NCBI GenBank assembly: GCA_035493955.1
Contig: DATJHI010000028.1
Location: 1 to 47,264, forward strand
Direction: 5' to 3'
From: NCED01 sp035493955
GTDB taxonomy: Bacteria > Pseudomonadota > Alphaproteobacteria > Caulobacterales > Caulobacteraceae
Length of the DNA stretch: 47,264 bases
A program made the translations under genes and the position numbers. Below the pieces are notes generated by a model. The model made no database searches. It saw nothing but the letters and a program-made list of their open reading frames with translations, and had not been told where the DNA came from. Shown piece by piece: positions 1 through 9,635 of this stretch. Within the stretch, counting starts at the first letter, position 1. Every line of letters begins with the position of its first letter.

Positions 1-1788
1 CTTCCCGCCATGGCTGAGCCGATAGAGGGGCGGCAACGCTAGATAGAGGCGCCCGGCGCGGATCAGGTCGGGCATAGTGCGGTAGAAGAAGGTGATCAGC
101 AGCGAGGCGATATGGGCGCCGTCGACATCGGCGTCGGTCATGATGATGACCCGCTCATAGCGCAGCTTGTCGGCCGAGAAATCCCGCCCGCTGCCGCCGC
201 CCAGCGCCAGGATCAGGTCCTGGATCTCCTGGTTGGCGCGCATCTTGTCGAGTGAGGCACTGGCGACGTTCAGGATCTTGCCGCGCAGCGGCAGGATCGC
301 CTGGGTATCGCGGTTGCGCGCCTGCTTGGCCGAGCCGCCGGCCGAATCGCCCTCGACGATGAACAGCTCCGCGCCCTCGGACGAGGAGTCCGAGCAGTCG
401 GCCAGCTTGCCGGGCAGGCGCAGCTTGCGGGTGGCCGAGGCCCGGGCGACCTCCTTGTCCTTGCGCCGCTTCAGCCGCTCCTCGGCCCGCTCGACCACGA
501 ACTCCAGCAGGGCGGAAGCCGACTTGGGCGCCGCGGTCAGCCAGTGGTCGAAGGGGTCGCGCAGGGCGTTTTCCACCAGGCGCTGGGCGTCCGACGACGA
601 CAGCCGCTCCTTGGTCTGGCCCTGGAATTCGGGATTGCGGATGAACACCGAGATCAGGCTGCCGGACTGGGCCACCACGTCCTCGGCGGTGATGATGCCG
701 CCGCGCTTCTCGCCGGTCAGTTCGGCATAGGCCTTGAGGCCCCGGGTGAGGGCGGCGCGAAGGCCCGCCTCGTGCGTGCCGCCCTCCGGGGTCGGCACGG
801 TGTTGCAGTAGGACTGCATGAAGCCGTCGGCCTCGCCGAAGCCGGCGGGGGTCCAGGTGACGGCCCATTCCACCGCCCCGTCGCCATTGCGTTCGACGCG
901 CCCGGAGAAGGCCTGGGGCGTCACCGTCTCGATCCCCTGGGTGCGCTCGGCGAGGTAGTCGGCGAGGCCGTTGGGGAAGTGGAACACCGCCTGCTCGGGC
1001 GTGGCGTCGTGGATGCGCTCCTTGGCGCAGGTCCAGCGGATCTCGACGCCGCGGAAGAGATAGGCCTTGGACCGCGACATGCGATGCAGGCGCGCGGGCT
1101 TGAAGGCGCAGCCCTCGCCGAAGATTTCCTCGTCGGGCTTGAAGGTGATGGCCGTGCCGCGCTTGCGCGAGGGGCCGAGCTTTTCCAGCGGGCCGGTCGG
1201 CTTGCCGCGCGAGAAGCTCTGCTTCCACTCAAAGCCGTTCAGCCAGACACGCACATCCAGCCGTTCCGACAGGGCGTTGACCACCGAGGCGCCGACCCCG
1301 TGCAGGCCGCCCGAGGTCTGGTAGGCGCCTTCCTTGAACTTACCGCCCGAGTGCAGGACCGTCATGATCACCTCGAGCGCCGATTTGCCCGGATACTTCG
1401 GGTGGGGGTCGATCGGGATGCCGCGGCCGTCGTCGCGCACGGTCAGCGAGCCGTCGGCGTGCAGCGTCACCTCGATCAGTTTGGCGTGACCGGCCACGGC
1501 CTCGTCCATGGAGTTGTCCAGCACCTCGGCGAACAGGTGGTGCAGGGCGCGCTCGTCGGTGCCGCCGATGTACATGCCCGGCCGCTTGCGCACCGGCTCC
1601 AGGCCCTCGAGCACCTCGATGTCCTTGGCCGAATAGCTGCCGGACGGGGCGGCGGGCGAGGGCTCGGTGGCCTTGACCGGGGCGTGGCCGACGAGGGCCT
1701 GGGCCGCGGGCAGGGGGGCGGCCGGCGCCGGGGCGAGGGCGTCGTCGAAGAGGTCGCCGAGGGAGGGCTGGGGTTTGGCTGGAGACAT
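1..1788 (-). CDS. parE: DNA topoisomerase IV subunit B (partial, 3' end beyond window)
   Basis: ATPase subunit of topoisomerase IV, which decatenates daughter chromosomes. The reading frame opens at the ATG at 1788 and runs off the left edge after 596 codons. After a roughly 45-residue Ala/Pro-rich N-terminal leader it shows the GHKL ATPase signatures (EVLDNSMDEA, then RDDGRGIP and the GLHGVGASVVNAL glycine loop). The TOPRIM motif EGDSAGGSAKQ begins at about E479, and TDADVDGAHI lies near residue 550. ParE is preferred over GyrB because the segment after TOPRIM reads NVASASLDKMRANQE rather than the GyrB NVEKARFDK type. The C-terminus is not in the window. A divergent exported hydrolase gene starts about 170 bp upstream. 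Confidence 0.93.
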   Translation of the reverse strand, partial: MSPAKPQPSLGDLFDDALAPAPAAPLPAAQALVGHAPVKATEPSPAAPSGSYSAKDIEVLEGLEPVRKRPGMYIGGTDERALHHLFAEVLDNSMDEAVAGHAKLIEVTLHADGSLTVRDDGRGIPIDPHPKYPGKSALEVIMTVLHSGGKFKEGAYQTSGGLHGVGASVVNALSERLDVRVWLNGFEWKQSFSRGKPTGPLEKLGPSRKRGTAITFKPDEEIFGEGCAFKPARLHRMSRSKAYLFRGVEIRWTCAKERIHDATPEQAVFHFPNGLADYLAERTQGIETVTPQAFSGRVERNGDGAVEWAVTWTPAGFGEADGFMQSYCNTVPTPEGGTHEAGLRAALTRGLKAYAELTGEKRGGIITAEDVVAQSGSLISVFIRNPEFQGQTKERLSSSDAQRLVENALRDPFDHWLTAAPKSASALLEFVVERAEERLKRRKDKEVARASATRKLRLPGKLADCSDSSSEGAELFIVEGDSAGGSAKQARNRDTQAILPLRGKILNVASASLDKMRANQEIQDLILALGGGSGRDFSADKLRYERVIIMTDADVDGAHIASLLITFFYRTMPDLIRAGRLYLALPPLYRLSHGGK

Positions 1789-1959
1789 GGGGAAATCTAA
1801 TGACGATTCTGGCTGGGCCGATATGCGGCGGCGACGGCCTTGGATCAACCACAATGCCGCGACATGGCATCGGATGGACGCGGGACCGCCCGGGCGCTAG
1901 CTTCCGCCCCGCCGCCGAGAGCCCCCGTCGCCGGGGCATGTGAGCGAAAGACGCCTTCG

Positions 1960-2982
1960 ATGATCCGCAGACTGGCCGCCGGCGCGGCCCTTTCCGTCCT
2001 TCTCCTGAACCCCGTCGTCCTGGCGTCCGTCGCCCGCGCAGCCGATGCGCCCGCCCCGGCCGCCGCCAGCGGCGCGCCCGAGGACGCCACCGTGGCGGTG
2101 GATTCCGGCAACGAGGACCAGGCCTTCCTCTACGGCTCGTTCCTGCGGCCCACCAACAAGAACAACTACCCGGCGGTGCTGATCCTGCCGGAGGCCGGGG
2201 CGGACCGGAACGGCAACGCCACTGACCAGGAGGTCAAGCCCGACACCTATCGCGAGCTGGCCCAGGCCCTGGCGGACAAGGGCATCGCCTCGGTTCGCAT
2301 CGACAAGCGCGGGGTGGGGCAGAGCGCCAAGGCCATCGCCCGCGAGGAGGACCTGCGCTTCGAGACCTATGTCGACGACGCGGTGACCTGGATCAAGTTC
2401 CTGCAGGCCCAGCCGCACGTGGGCTGCGTGGCGGTCTATGGCCACTCCGAGAGCGCCATGGTGGCGGCCCTGGCGGCCAGGAAGGTCAAGGTCTGCGCCA
2501 TCATCGAGGCGGCGGGATCCAGCCGTCCGTTCGCCGCGGTGCTGGCCGCCCAGCTCAAGACCGCGTTCCAGGCCAACCGCTTCACCAAGGAAGACTACGA
2601 CGAGGCGGTCAAGATCCTGGACCAGCTGGCGGCCGGCAAGCCGGTGGCCAGCCCGCCGGCCAAGCTGAACGCCCTGTTCCGTCCGAGCGTGCAGCCCTAC
2701 CTGATGTCCTGGCTCAACCTGAACCCGGTCGAGGCGCTGAAGACCAACACCCCGGTGCTGATCCTGCAGGGTTCCAGCGATTTCGAGCTGACCTCCGACG
2801 ACCCGCGCCGCCTGTCGGCCTCGCCCAAGAACGTGCGGGTGGTGATGGTGCCGGGGGCCGACCACGATCTGAAGATCAAGGCCCAGGCCCGCGGCAAGGC
2901 GACAGCGGACCAGCCGCGGCTGCTGGCGCCCCAGGTAGCCTCGTCGATCCAGACCTTCCTCGACAGCCTGCGCTGGCCGTAG
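1960..2982 (+). CDS. exported alpha/beta hydrolase
   Basis: A 340-residue secreted or periplasmic alpha/beta-hydrolase; the substrate is unknown. The ATG at 1960 is chosen because it places a clean Sec signal peptide first (MIRR, hydrophobic stretch to about residue 22, cleavage after ARA at about residue 27). The open frame extends further upstream but codes for nothing recognisable. The nucleophile elbow is GHSES with S163, preceded by the SVRIDKRGVGQS segment common in this fold. A likely acid is the Asp of GSSDFEL and the likely catalytic His is in GADHDLK. It may be an esterase or peptidase of the dienelactone hydrolase type. It stands alone, is convergent with glnA, and shares a terminator with it. 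Confidence 0.8.
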   Translation: MIRRLAAGAALSVLLLNPVVLASVARAADAPAPAAASGAPEDATVAVDSGNEDQAFLYGSFLRPTNKNNYPAVLILPEAGADRNGNATDQEVKPDTYRELAQALADKGIASVRIDKRGVGQSAKAIAREEDLRFETYVDDAVTWIKFLQAQPHVGCVAVYGHSESAMVAALAARKVKVCAIIEAAGSSRPFAAVLAAQLKTAFQANRFTKEDYDEAVKILDQLAAGKPVASPPAKLNALFRPSVQPYLMSWLNLNPVEALKTNTPVLILQGSSDFELTSDDPRRLSASPKNVRVVMVPGADHDLKIKAQARGKATADQPRLLAPQVASSIQTFLDSLRWP

Positions 2983-2987
2983 GGCGG

Positions 2988-3098
2988 CTCGCGCTCACGC
3001 AGCGAAGCGGTAGCGCGACGAGTATTCGCGCTCACGCAGCGAAGCGGTAGCGCGACGCGTATTCGCGCTCACGCAGCGAAGCGGTAGCGCGACGAGCA
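2988..3098. repeat. three tandem 37-bp repeats
   Basis: Three head-to-tail copies of a 37-bp unit (2988-3024, 3025-3061, 3062-3098) begin a few bases after the hydrolase stop. They differ only at the first position or two and near the 3' end. Each unit contains GCTCACGCAGCGAAGCGGTA, whose segments GCTxxCGC and GCGxAGC are partly self-complementary. There are no spacers, so this is not a CRISPR array. It looks like a small intergenic repeat that has been tandemly amplified. Confidence 0.9.
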
Positions 3099-3104
3099 TG
3101 AGAA

Positions 3105-3132
3105 AAGGGCCGGGGATCGCTCCCCGGCCCTT
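3105..3132. terminator. bidirectional hairpin terminator between hydrolase gene and glnA
   Basis: A perfect 12-bp inverted repeat (AAGGGCCGGGGA / TCCCCGGCCCTT) with the 4-base loop TCGC lies between two convergent genes. An A-run precedes the left arm, giving a U-run in the glnA direction. It plausibly ends transcription from both sides. Confidence 0.8.
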
Positions 3133-3168
3133 CCCAACGCCCCCTCTAAGCGGCGTACGAATTTATGC

Positions 3169-4578
<1,410 letters not shown>

Positions 4579-4624
4579 GAGATTCCCCTCTTAGATGATG
4601 CGGGTTCGGGAGGTTTGATCGGGG

Positions 4625-4963
4625 TCAGACGGCGATGTGGCCGGATTCCCCGGTGCGAATGCGGATGACGTCGAGGATTTCGGAGACGAAAATCTTGCCG
4701 TCGCCGATGCGGCCGGTGCGGGCCGCGGCCTGGATGGCGTCCAGCGCCGGCTGCAGCTGCGCGTCGTCGACCACGACCTCGATCTTGATCTTGGGCAGGA
4801 AGTCCACGACGTACTCGGCGCCCCGATAGAGCTCGGTGTGCCCCTTCTGCCGGCCGTAGCCCTTGGCTTCAATGACGGTCATGCCCTGGACGCCCAGCTC
4901 CTGCAGGGCCTCCTTCACGTCGTCGAGCTTGAAGGGTTTGATGACGGCTTCAATCTTCTTCAT
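4625..4963 (-). CDS. glnB: nitrogen regulatory protein P-II
   Basis: A 112-residue PII signal-transduction protein that senses 2-oxoglutarate and ATP and is uridylylated by GlnD. The start at 4963 (MKKIEAVIKPFKLDDVKEAL) is the canonical PII N-terminus; the open frame extends nine codons further upstream without homology. The T-loop carries GHTELYRGAEY, with the uridylylation site at Y51. The B-loop is TGRIGDGKIFV and the C-loop region is IRIRTGESG. It is first in an apparent operon with glnA. GlnK is the alternative name, but linkage to glnA favours glnB. Confidence 0.95.
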   Translation of the reverse strand: MKKIEAVIKPFKLDDVKEALQELGVQGMTVIEAKGYGRQKGHTELYRGAEYVVDFLPKIKIEVVVDDAQLQPALDAIQAAARTGRIGDGKIFVSEILDVIRIRTGESGHIAV

Positions 4964-5101
4964 GGACCAACTTTTCGCGCGTCTTTTCACAACTGCTTAG
5001 GCGCCAGCCCCGCGCGGCAGGGCCGCCGGGCAGTCAGCACGGCGCGCCGATGGGAACAAGATGCCTTTTTCGGGCAATCGCGCCTGCTTAGCGCCGGATT
5101 G

Positions 5102-5130
5102 GCCGGGCGCCTAGATCATAGGCGCCCGGC
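5102..5130. other. 11-bp inverted repeat in the glnB/nnr intergenic region
   Basis: GCCGGGCGCCT and AGGCGCCCGGC form a perfect 11-bp stem around the loop AGATCAT. It is the most structured element in the 431-bp region (4964-5394) between the divergent glnB and NAD(P)HX repair genes. I see no gene and no convincing sigma-54 site elsewhere in that region. The hairpin lacks a T-run, so termination is uncertain; a protein-binding site or a repeat-family member are alternatives. Confidence 0.6.
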
Positions 5131-5394
5131 GCCCGATTTCTGATCGACCGCCTCCGCTCGACACAAACGGCAATATTTTGGCCGGCAGACCCGGTCTTGC
5201 CGGGGTCTCCGACGCCCAGATCGGCCGCTGAGACGCAGCTCGGGCGGCTCCCGCACGCAAAACCGCGGCGAGGCCCGTGGCCGGCGAGTCGCGGGGTGGG
5301 ACGGGCGGCGCCGCGAAATCGTGCGACATCGCGTCTTGCGGCTTGCGCGCCGCCCAAGCCAAATGCCCGCCCCAGTCGCGTTCGCGGAGCCGCC

Positions 5395-6861
5395 ATGCCG
5401 GGCCAGGAAATCTTGACCGTCGACCAGGTGCGCGCCGCCGACCGGGCCGCCATCGCCGCCGGGACGTCCGGATTCGAGCTGATGCTGCGCGCCGGCCGGG
5501 CCGTGGCCATGGAGACCGCCGCGCGCTGGACCAAGCGCTCCGTGCTGGTGATGTGCGGCCCCGGCGCCAACGGCGGCGACGGCTATGTGGCGGCCAGGAC
5601 CTTGCAGGACGCCGGCTGGCCGGTGCGGGTGGCCGGCCTCGTGCAGCCCTCGGCGCTGAAAGGCGACGCGGCCATGGCCGCCGACCAATGGGCCGGGCCG
5701 GTGGAGAACCTCGGCGGCAAGGTGTTCGAGGGCGTGGAGCTGATCATCGACGCCCTGTTCGGCGCGGGCCTGGACCGGCCGCTGGAGGCGCGGGTGCAGT
5801 CGGTGATCCGGGCGGCCGAGCGCGCCGGCGCCCCGATCGTCTCGGTCGACCTGCCGTCGGGCCTGTCCGGCGACCTGGCGCGGCCGCTGGGCCACGCCCC
5901 CCGGGCGGCCCTGACGGTCACCTTCCACCGCAAGAAGCACGCCCACGTGCTGGTCCCGGGCCGCGACCTGTGCGGCGAGATCGTGGTGGCCGACATCGGC
6001 CTGCCGCCGCCGCGCGAGGCGGCCCTGCACGAGAACGACCCGTCGCTGTGGGCCGAGAAGCTGAACTGGCCGAACGCCGCCACCCACAAGCATGGCCGCG
6101 GCCGCATGATCGTGGTGTCGGGCGAGGCCGCCTCCACCGGGGCCGCCCGCCTGGCCGCCCGCGCGGGCCTGCGCATCGGGGCGGGGCTGGTCACGGTGCT
6201 GACGCCGCCGGACGCGGTGGTGATCAACGGCGCGCACCTGGAAGCGGTCATGCTGCGGCCGTTCGAGACCGACCTGGAGCTGGAGGACGCCGCCGCCCAG
6301 GTCGACGCGGCGGTGATCGGCCCGGCGGCGGGGGTCAACGAGACCACCGTCTCCAACCTGTTCGCCCTGGCGCGCACCGGGGCCGGCCTGGTGATCGACG
6401 CCGACGCCCTGACCGTGTTCCGCGACGATCCCGACGAGCTGTTCCAGGTGCTCGACCGCGACGACGTCCTGACCCCGCACGCCGGCGAGTTCGACCGGGT
6501 GTTCAAGGGCCTCCTGGCCGCGTCTCCCGAGCGTGTCACCGCCGCCCGCAAGGCGGCGGCCAAGGCCGGCGCCGTGGTGCTGCTGAAGGGCTCGGACACC
6601 GTCATCGCCGCGCCGGACGGGCGGGCGGTGGTCAACGGCAACGGCTCGCCGTGGCTGGCCACGGCCGGCTCGGGCGACGTGCTGGCCGGCTTCGTCGGCG
6701 GGCTGATCGCCCAGGGCCTGGAGAGCTTCGACGCCGCCTGCGCCGCCGTGTGGATCCATGCCGAGGCGGCCGCCGCGTTCGGCCCCGGCCTGATCTCGGA
6801 AGACCTGCCGGGCCTGGCCCCGCGGGTGCTCAGAGCCCTTTACGAGACCCGTCGGCGGTAG
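5395..6861 (+). CDS. nnr: bifunctional ADP/ATP-dependent NAD(P)H-hydrate dehydratase / NAD(P)H-hydrate epimerase
   Basis: A two-domain metabolite-repair enzyme of 488 residues that restores NAD(P)H from its hydrated S and R forms. The ATG at 5395 is preceded by GGAG and starts the YjeF_N epimerase domain (about 1-205), with GPGANGGDGYVAAR as its phosphate loop and SVDLPSGLSGD further on. The C-terminal carbohydrate-kinase-like dehydratase domain (about 225-485) contains KHGRGRMIVVSGE, IGPAAG, LTPHAGEF and the ATAGSGDVLAGFVGGL nucleotide site. Both domains look intact. Its 3' end overlaps the convergent CDF gene by about 30 bp. Confidence 0.93.
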   Translation: MPGQEILTVDQVRAADRAAIAAGTSGFELMLRAGRAVAMETAARWTKRSVLVMCGPGANGGDGYVAARTLQDAGWPVRVAGLVQPSALKGDAAMAADQWAGPVENLGGKVFEGVELIIDALFGAGLDRPLEARVQSVIRAAERAGAPIVSVDLPSGLSGDLARPLGHAPRAALTVTFHRKKHAHVLVPGRDLCGEIVVADIGLPPPREAALHENDPSLWAEKLNWPNAATHKHGRGRMIVVSGEAASTGAARLAARAGLRIGAGLVTVLTPPDAVVINGAHLEAVMLRPFETDLELEDAAAQVDAAVIGPAAGVNETTVSNLFALARTGAGLVIDADALTVFRDDPDELFQVLDRDDVLTPHAGEFDRVFKGLLAASPERVTAARKAAAKAGAVVLLKGSDTVIAAPDGRAVVNGNGSPWLATAGSGDVLAGFVGGLIAQGLESFDAACAAVWIHAEAAAAFGPGLISEDLPGLAPRVLRALYETRRR

Positions 6862-7792
6862 AATAGACGGCCTCGCCCGGGCGGATGAACACCCGGGTGA
6901 TGCGCGGCTCGGCCTTCTTCAACTCGCCGGTCAGCTCGTCGGCCGCCTTCTCCAGTTCGGGCGCGGTGAGGTCGTCGCGGAAGTCGAGCGTGGCGGCCAC
7001 CAGGATGTCCTGGGGCCCCAGGTGCATGCTCTGGATCTCGCACACCGCCTGGATGCGGTCGTCGCCGTCGAAGACGCGCCGGATCTCGGCCAGCACCGGC
7101 GGCGACGCCGTCTCCCCGGTGAGCAGGCTGCGCGTCTCCTTGGCCAGGAACACGGCCACGGCCACCAGCAGCATCCCGATGGCGATGGAGGCGATGGCGT
7201 CGGCGTGGGTCCAGCCCAGCCAGGCCGAGCCGATCACCCCCAGGGTGGCGAACACCAGGCCCAGCACCGCCGCGGCGTTCTCGGCCAGGGTCTCGTAGAT
7301 GCTGGGGTCCTTGGACTGGCGCATCAGGTCCCAGACGTTGAGCGAGGGCACGATGCGGCGGAGCACCGGCGACCGGCTGTCGCGCGCGGCCTTCAGGCTG
7401 ACATAGAGCGACAGGGTCTCGATCACCGCCGAGACCGCGATCACGCCGAGGTTGAGCCAGACGTGGGTCACGCGCGCCGGATGGGCGAACTTGTGCAGGC
7501 CCTCGTAGATGCCCAGCGCCCCGCCGATGGCGAAGATCATCAGCGCCACCACGAAGGTCCAGAAATAGAGCTCCATGCCGTGGCCGAAGGGATGGTTGTC
7601 GTCCGGCGGCTTGCGGCTCTGGCGCAGGCCGAACAGCAGCAGCACCTGGTTCAGGGTGTCGACCAGGGAATGGATCGCCTCGGTGAGCATGGCCGAGGAG
7701 CCGCTCAACAGATAGGCGACGAACTTGATCCCGGCGACGGCCAGGTTGCCGACCAGGGCTCCCACCACCGATATGGTCGAACCGTCCGCCAT
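6830..7792 (-). CDS. cation diffusion facilitator family transporter
   Basis: A 320-residue inner-membrane divalent metal efflux protein (Zn/Fe/Mn/Co class). It begins MADGSTISVVGALVGNLAVAGIKF, with around six hydrophobic helices over residues 8-225. HSLVDTLNQ and THADAIASIAIG are the paired metal-site segments in the second and fifth helices. A cytoplasmic C-terminal domain (about 230-310) ends in FIRPGE. A longer-than-usual loop (roughly 125-160) separates the third and fourth helices. Metal specificity cannot be read from the sequence. The gene converges with and overlaps the end of nnr. Confidence 0.88.
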   Translation of the reverse strand: MADGSTISVVGALVGNLAVAGIKFVAYLLSGSSAMLTEAIHSLVDTLNQVLLLFGLRQSRKPPDDNHPFGHGMELYFWTFVVALMIFAIGGALGIYEGLHKFAHPARVTHVWLNLGVIAVSAVIETLSLYVSLKAARDSRSPVLRRIVPSLNVWDLMRQSKDPSIYETLAENAAAVLGLVFATLGVIGSAWLGWTHADAIASIAIGMLLVAVAVFLAKETRSLLTGETASPPVLAEIRRVFDGDDRIQAVCEIQSMHLGPQDILVAATLDFRDDLTAPELEKAADELTGELKKAEPRITRVFIRPGEAVYSTADGSRKGL

Positions 7793-7924
7793 CGTCCGCT
7801 AGCGCGCGCCGTCCCGCCGGGTTCCGGGGGCGGAGCATAGGACCGCCGATCCCAACCGGCCGCAAACTTGATGAGGGCGTCGTCGCGAAGGGGGAGGGCC
7901 GGCGCCTTATCGCCCCATAAAGAT

Positions 7925-9394
7925 ATGCGGGGCATGATCCGCGGCATGCTGCACGTATTTCCCCGCGCGTTTCCGACCTTCCGATGGCCGGCAGCGACCG
8001 TGCTGGCGGCGCTTGCCGGCTTCAACCTCTGCCTGATCGTCGCGATCAGGTCCTATTCGCTGCCGCTCGACGACGCCTACATCACCCTGCACAACGCGCG
8101 CGTGCTGTGGACCGGCGCCGACCCGAATTACGGCGTCAGCGCTCTGATCGGTGCGACGAGCCCCGTGCACCTGTGGGCCGTGACGCTGCTCTATCCGCTC
8201 CTCGCGCAGGGCGCGGCGGTCGCTGTCTCCCTGCTGGGCGCCGCCCTGTATCTGGCGGGCGTCGAACGGCTGGCCCAGCGCCTGGAGTTGCCGCTCGCCC
8301 CTACGCTGGTTCTCGTCCTGACGGCGGTCGGATCGGGATCGGCGGTCTACCAGCTGATCAATGGCCTCGAGACCTCCCTGGCCCTGGCGGCGGTGACCTG
8401 GGCCATCGTGCTGGCGCTTGGAGCGCCGTCGCGGGCGCTGCCTCTGCTCTGCGGCGCGCTTCCGTTCGTCCGGCCCGAACTCGGGATTCTTTCCGCGGCC
8501 CTGCTTGCACGCCAGCTCCATGTCCGCTGGCGGGACAAGGCGCTCGTCGAAGGCGCGGCCGACCTGCTCCTGGCGGGCGCCGGGGCGCTTCCATGGCTGG
8601 TCTGGGTGTGGGCCCAGACGGGCTCGCCCCTGCCCAATACGGCGGGGGCCAAGGTCGCGTTCTTCGCCGATGTCCGCCTGCCTGTCCTGGTCAAGGTGAT
8701 CTCGGTATTGGCGGCGCTGTGTTTCGGCCTGGGGTTCGTGGTGGTCGCGCCGCTGTTCGTCCGGCTGTCCTCCATGGCTCTGGCCATGTGGATCTATGCG
8801 CTGGGCTTCATCGCCCTGTTCGCGGCCAACTTCCCGGACGGCCTCTATCACAACAGCAACCGGTACGCCTTCGCGCTCCTGCCCGTCGGCTTGTGGGCCC
8901 TGGCCGAACTGTGGCGAACCCGCCGGACCCTGTTCCGGCCGCTGGCGGCGCTGCTGGTGCTCGTTGCCCCGCTTTTCATCGTGAAGGGCGCTTCGGAGGT
9001 CCTCCAGGCGCAGGCTGTGCGGGCGGACGCCTTCGCGGCGGCGGGATGGGTAAGCCGGAATGTGCCCCCCGGGCAACCCGTCCTCATCCACGACGCTGGC
9101 GTGATCAGCTATGCCAGCGACGCCAAGCTGGTGGACCTGGTGGGCCTGAAGACCCCCTCCGCGATCGCCGAGCACCAGAGGCTGACGCTTCCGAGCATCG
9201 GCGCCAGGCGCGCCGATGCGATCGACCAGATCGCCCGGCGCTCAGGGGTGCGCTACGCGATAATTCTGCAGGACAAGTTCTGGGTCGACATCGGTAAGGG
9301 CTTGGCCTCGCGCCATTGGCGCCTGGATCTCGTGAGGGCGCCTGGCGCTCCGCGGGGCTATGCGGTCTACAGGCTCACCCCGCCCCCGGGTTGA
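7925..9394 (+). CDS. polytopic membrane protein, probable GT-C-type glycosyltransferase
   Basis: A large integral membrane protein of about 490 residues with ten or so hydrophobic helices through residue 350 and a soluble C-terminal domain after that. The first periplasmic loop carries SYSLPLDDAYITLHNARVL; the DDAYI pattern resembles the acidic motif of GT-C polyprenyl-phosphate-sugar transferases. The C-terminal part includes a segment beginning VLIHDAGVISY, typical of proteins that handle cell-envelope sugars. Start codons at 7868, 7925, 7934 and 7946 are all possible; none has a decisive ribosome-binding site. The gene stands alone next to the insertion site and ends at a strong hairpin. 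Function by family resemblance only. Confidence 0.6.
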   Translation: MRGMIRGMLHVFPRAFPTFRWPAATVLAALAGFNLCLIVAIRSYSLPLDDAYITLHNARVLWTGADPNYGVSALIGATSPVHLWAVTLLYPLLAQGAAVAVSLLGAALYLAGVERLAQRLELPLAPTLVLVLTAVGSGSAVYQLINGLETSLALAAVTWAIVLALGAPSRALPLLCGALPFVRPELGILSAALLARQLHVRWRDKALVEGAADLLLAGAGALPWLVWVWAQTGSPLPNTAGAKVAFFADVRLPVLVKVISVLAALCFGLGFVVVAPLFVRLSSMALAMWIYALGFIALFAANFPDGLYHNSNRYAFALLPVGLWALAELWRTRRTLFRPLAALLVLVAPLFIVKGASEVLQAQAVRADAFAAAGWVSRNVPPGQPVLIHDAGVISYASDAKLVDLVGLKTPSAIAEHQRLTLPSIGARRADAIDQIARRSGVRYAIILQDKFWVDIGKGLASRHWRLDLVRAPGAPRGYAVYRLTPPPG

Positions 9395-9411
9395 ACGCCG
9401 TCATCGTGTTG

Positions 9412-9432
9412 GGGGCGATCCAGGATCGCCCC
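9412..9432 (+). terminator. hairpin downstream of the GT-C-like gene
   Basis: GGGGCGATCC and GGATCGCCCC are perfect 10-bp arms around a single A, 17 bp after the stop codon. There is no T-run, so it may terminate inefficiently or be Rho-assisted. It separates the membrane-protein gene from the tRNA-Leu fragment. Confidence 0.5.
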
Positions 9433-9451
9433 GAAGGCGGAGCCGGTTGGT

Positions 9452-9509
9452 TGGTGCGGGCGAGAGGACTCGAACCTCCACGCCTTGCGGCGCTGGAACC
9501 TAAATCCAG
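9452..9509 (-). pseudogene. 3' half of interrupted tRNA-Leu(UAG); left attachment site
   Basis: Read on the minus strand this is the 3' part of a leucine tRNA: anticodon loop TTTAGGT, 3' anticodon stem TCCAG, long variable arm GCCGCAAGGC, T-arm GGAGGTTCGAGTCCTCT, acceptor CGCCCGC and encoded ACCA at 9452-9455. It joins seamlessly to the 5' half at 29889-29927. The sequence that now precedes it (9510-9545) pairs poorly with the acceptor and lacks a normal D-arm, so this junction probably yields no functional tRNA. The 12-bp core shared with the right end is at 9498-9509. Confidence 0.88.
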
Positions 9510-9583
9510 CAGGTCCAGCAGTCCACGCCCAATTCCTCTAACACCTTCAACCGCTTACAAAAACCAAGCTTCACCCTAGGATC

Positions 9584-9609
9584 GGACACACCGTGGACAC
9601 GTTGGACAC
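9584..9609 (+). repeat. three GGACAC repeats, candidate integrase arm-type sites (left)
   Basis: GGACAC occurs at 9584-9589, 9595-9600 and 9604-9609, all in the same orientation, about 75-110 bp inside the left core and just upstream of the integrase gene. The same hexamer occurs twice in the same orientation inside the right end. Lambda-type integrases bind such arm sites with their N-terminal domain; the assignment here is inference from position and repetition. The repeats could also serve as an operator for the integrase gene. Confidence 0.5.
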
Positions 9610-9635
9610 ATGCCGCAGCCCGAAAGGCGAAAGCC

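Noticed and set aside
544..1800. Long plus-strand open frame across parE
   Set aside because: It is opposite the ParE frame, which carries clear ATPase and TOPRIM motifs; the antisense frame is a by-product of high GC. The same applies to long frames antisense to glnA, traA, tig, lon and the nuo genes.
2988..3098. CRISPR array
   Set aside because: The three units are directly adjacent with no spacers and no cas genes nearby; this is a simple tandem repeat.
4964..5394. Sigma-54 promoter for glnBA
   Set aside because: I searched the minus strand for a GG-N10-GC pair; GGCGCGATTGCCC is only a weak match and I would not annotate it.
9452..9545. An intact tRNA-Leu at the left junction
   Set aside because: The sequence supplied by the element (9510-9545) has a partial GGGCGTGG match to the acceptor region but the D-arm and first acceptor pairs do not form, so the junction does not give a normal tRNA.
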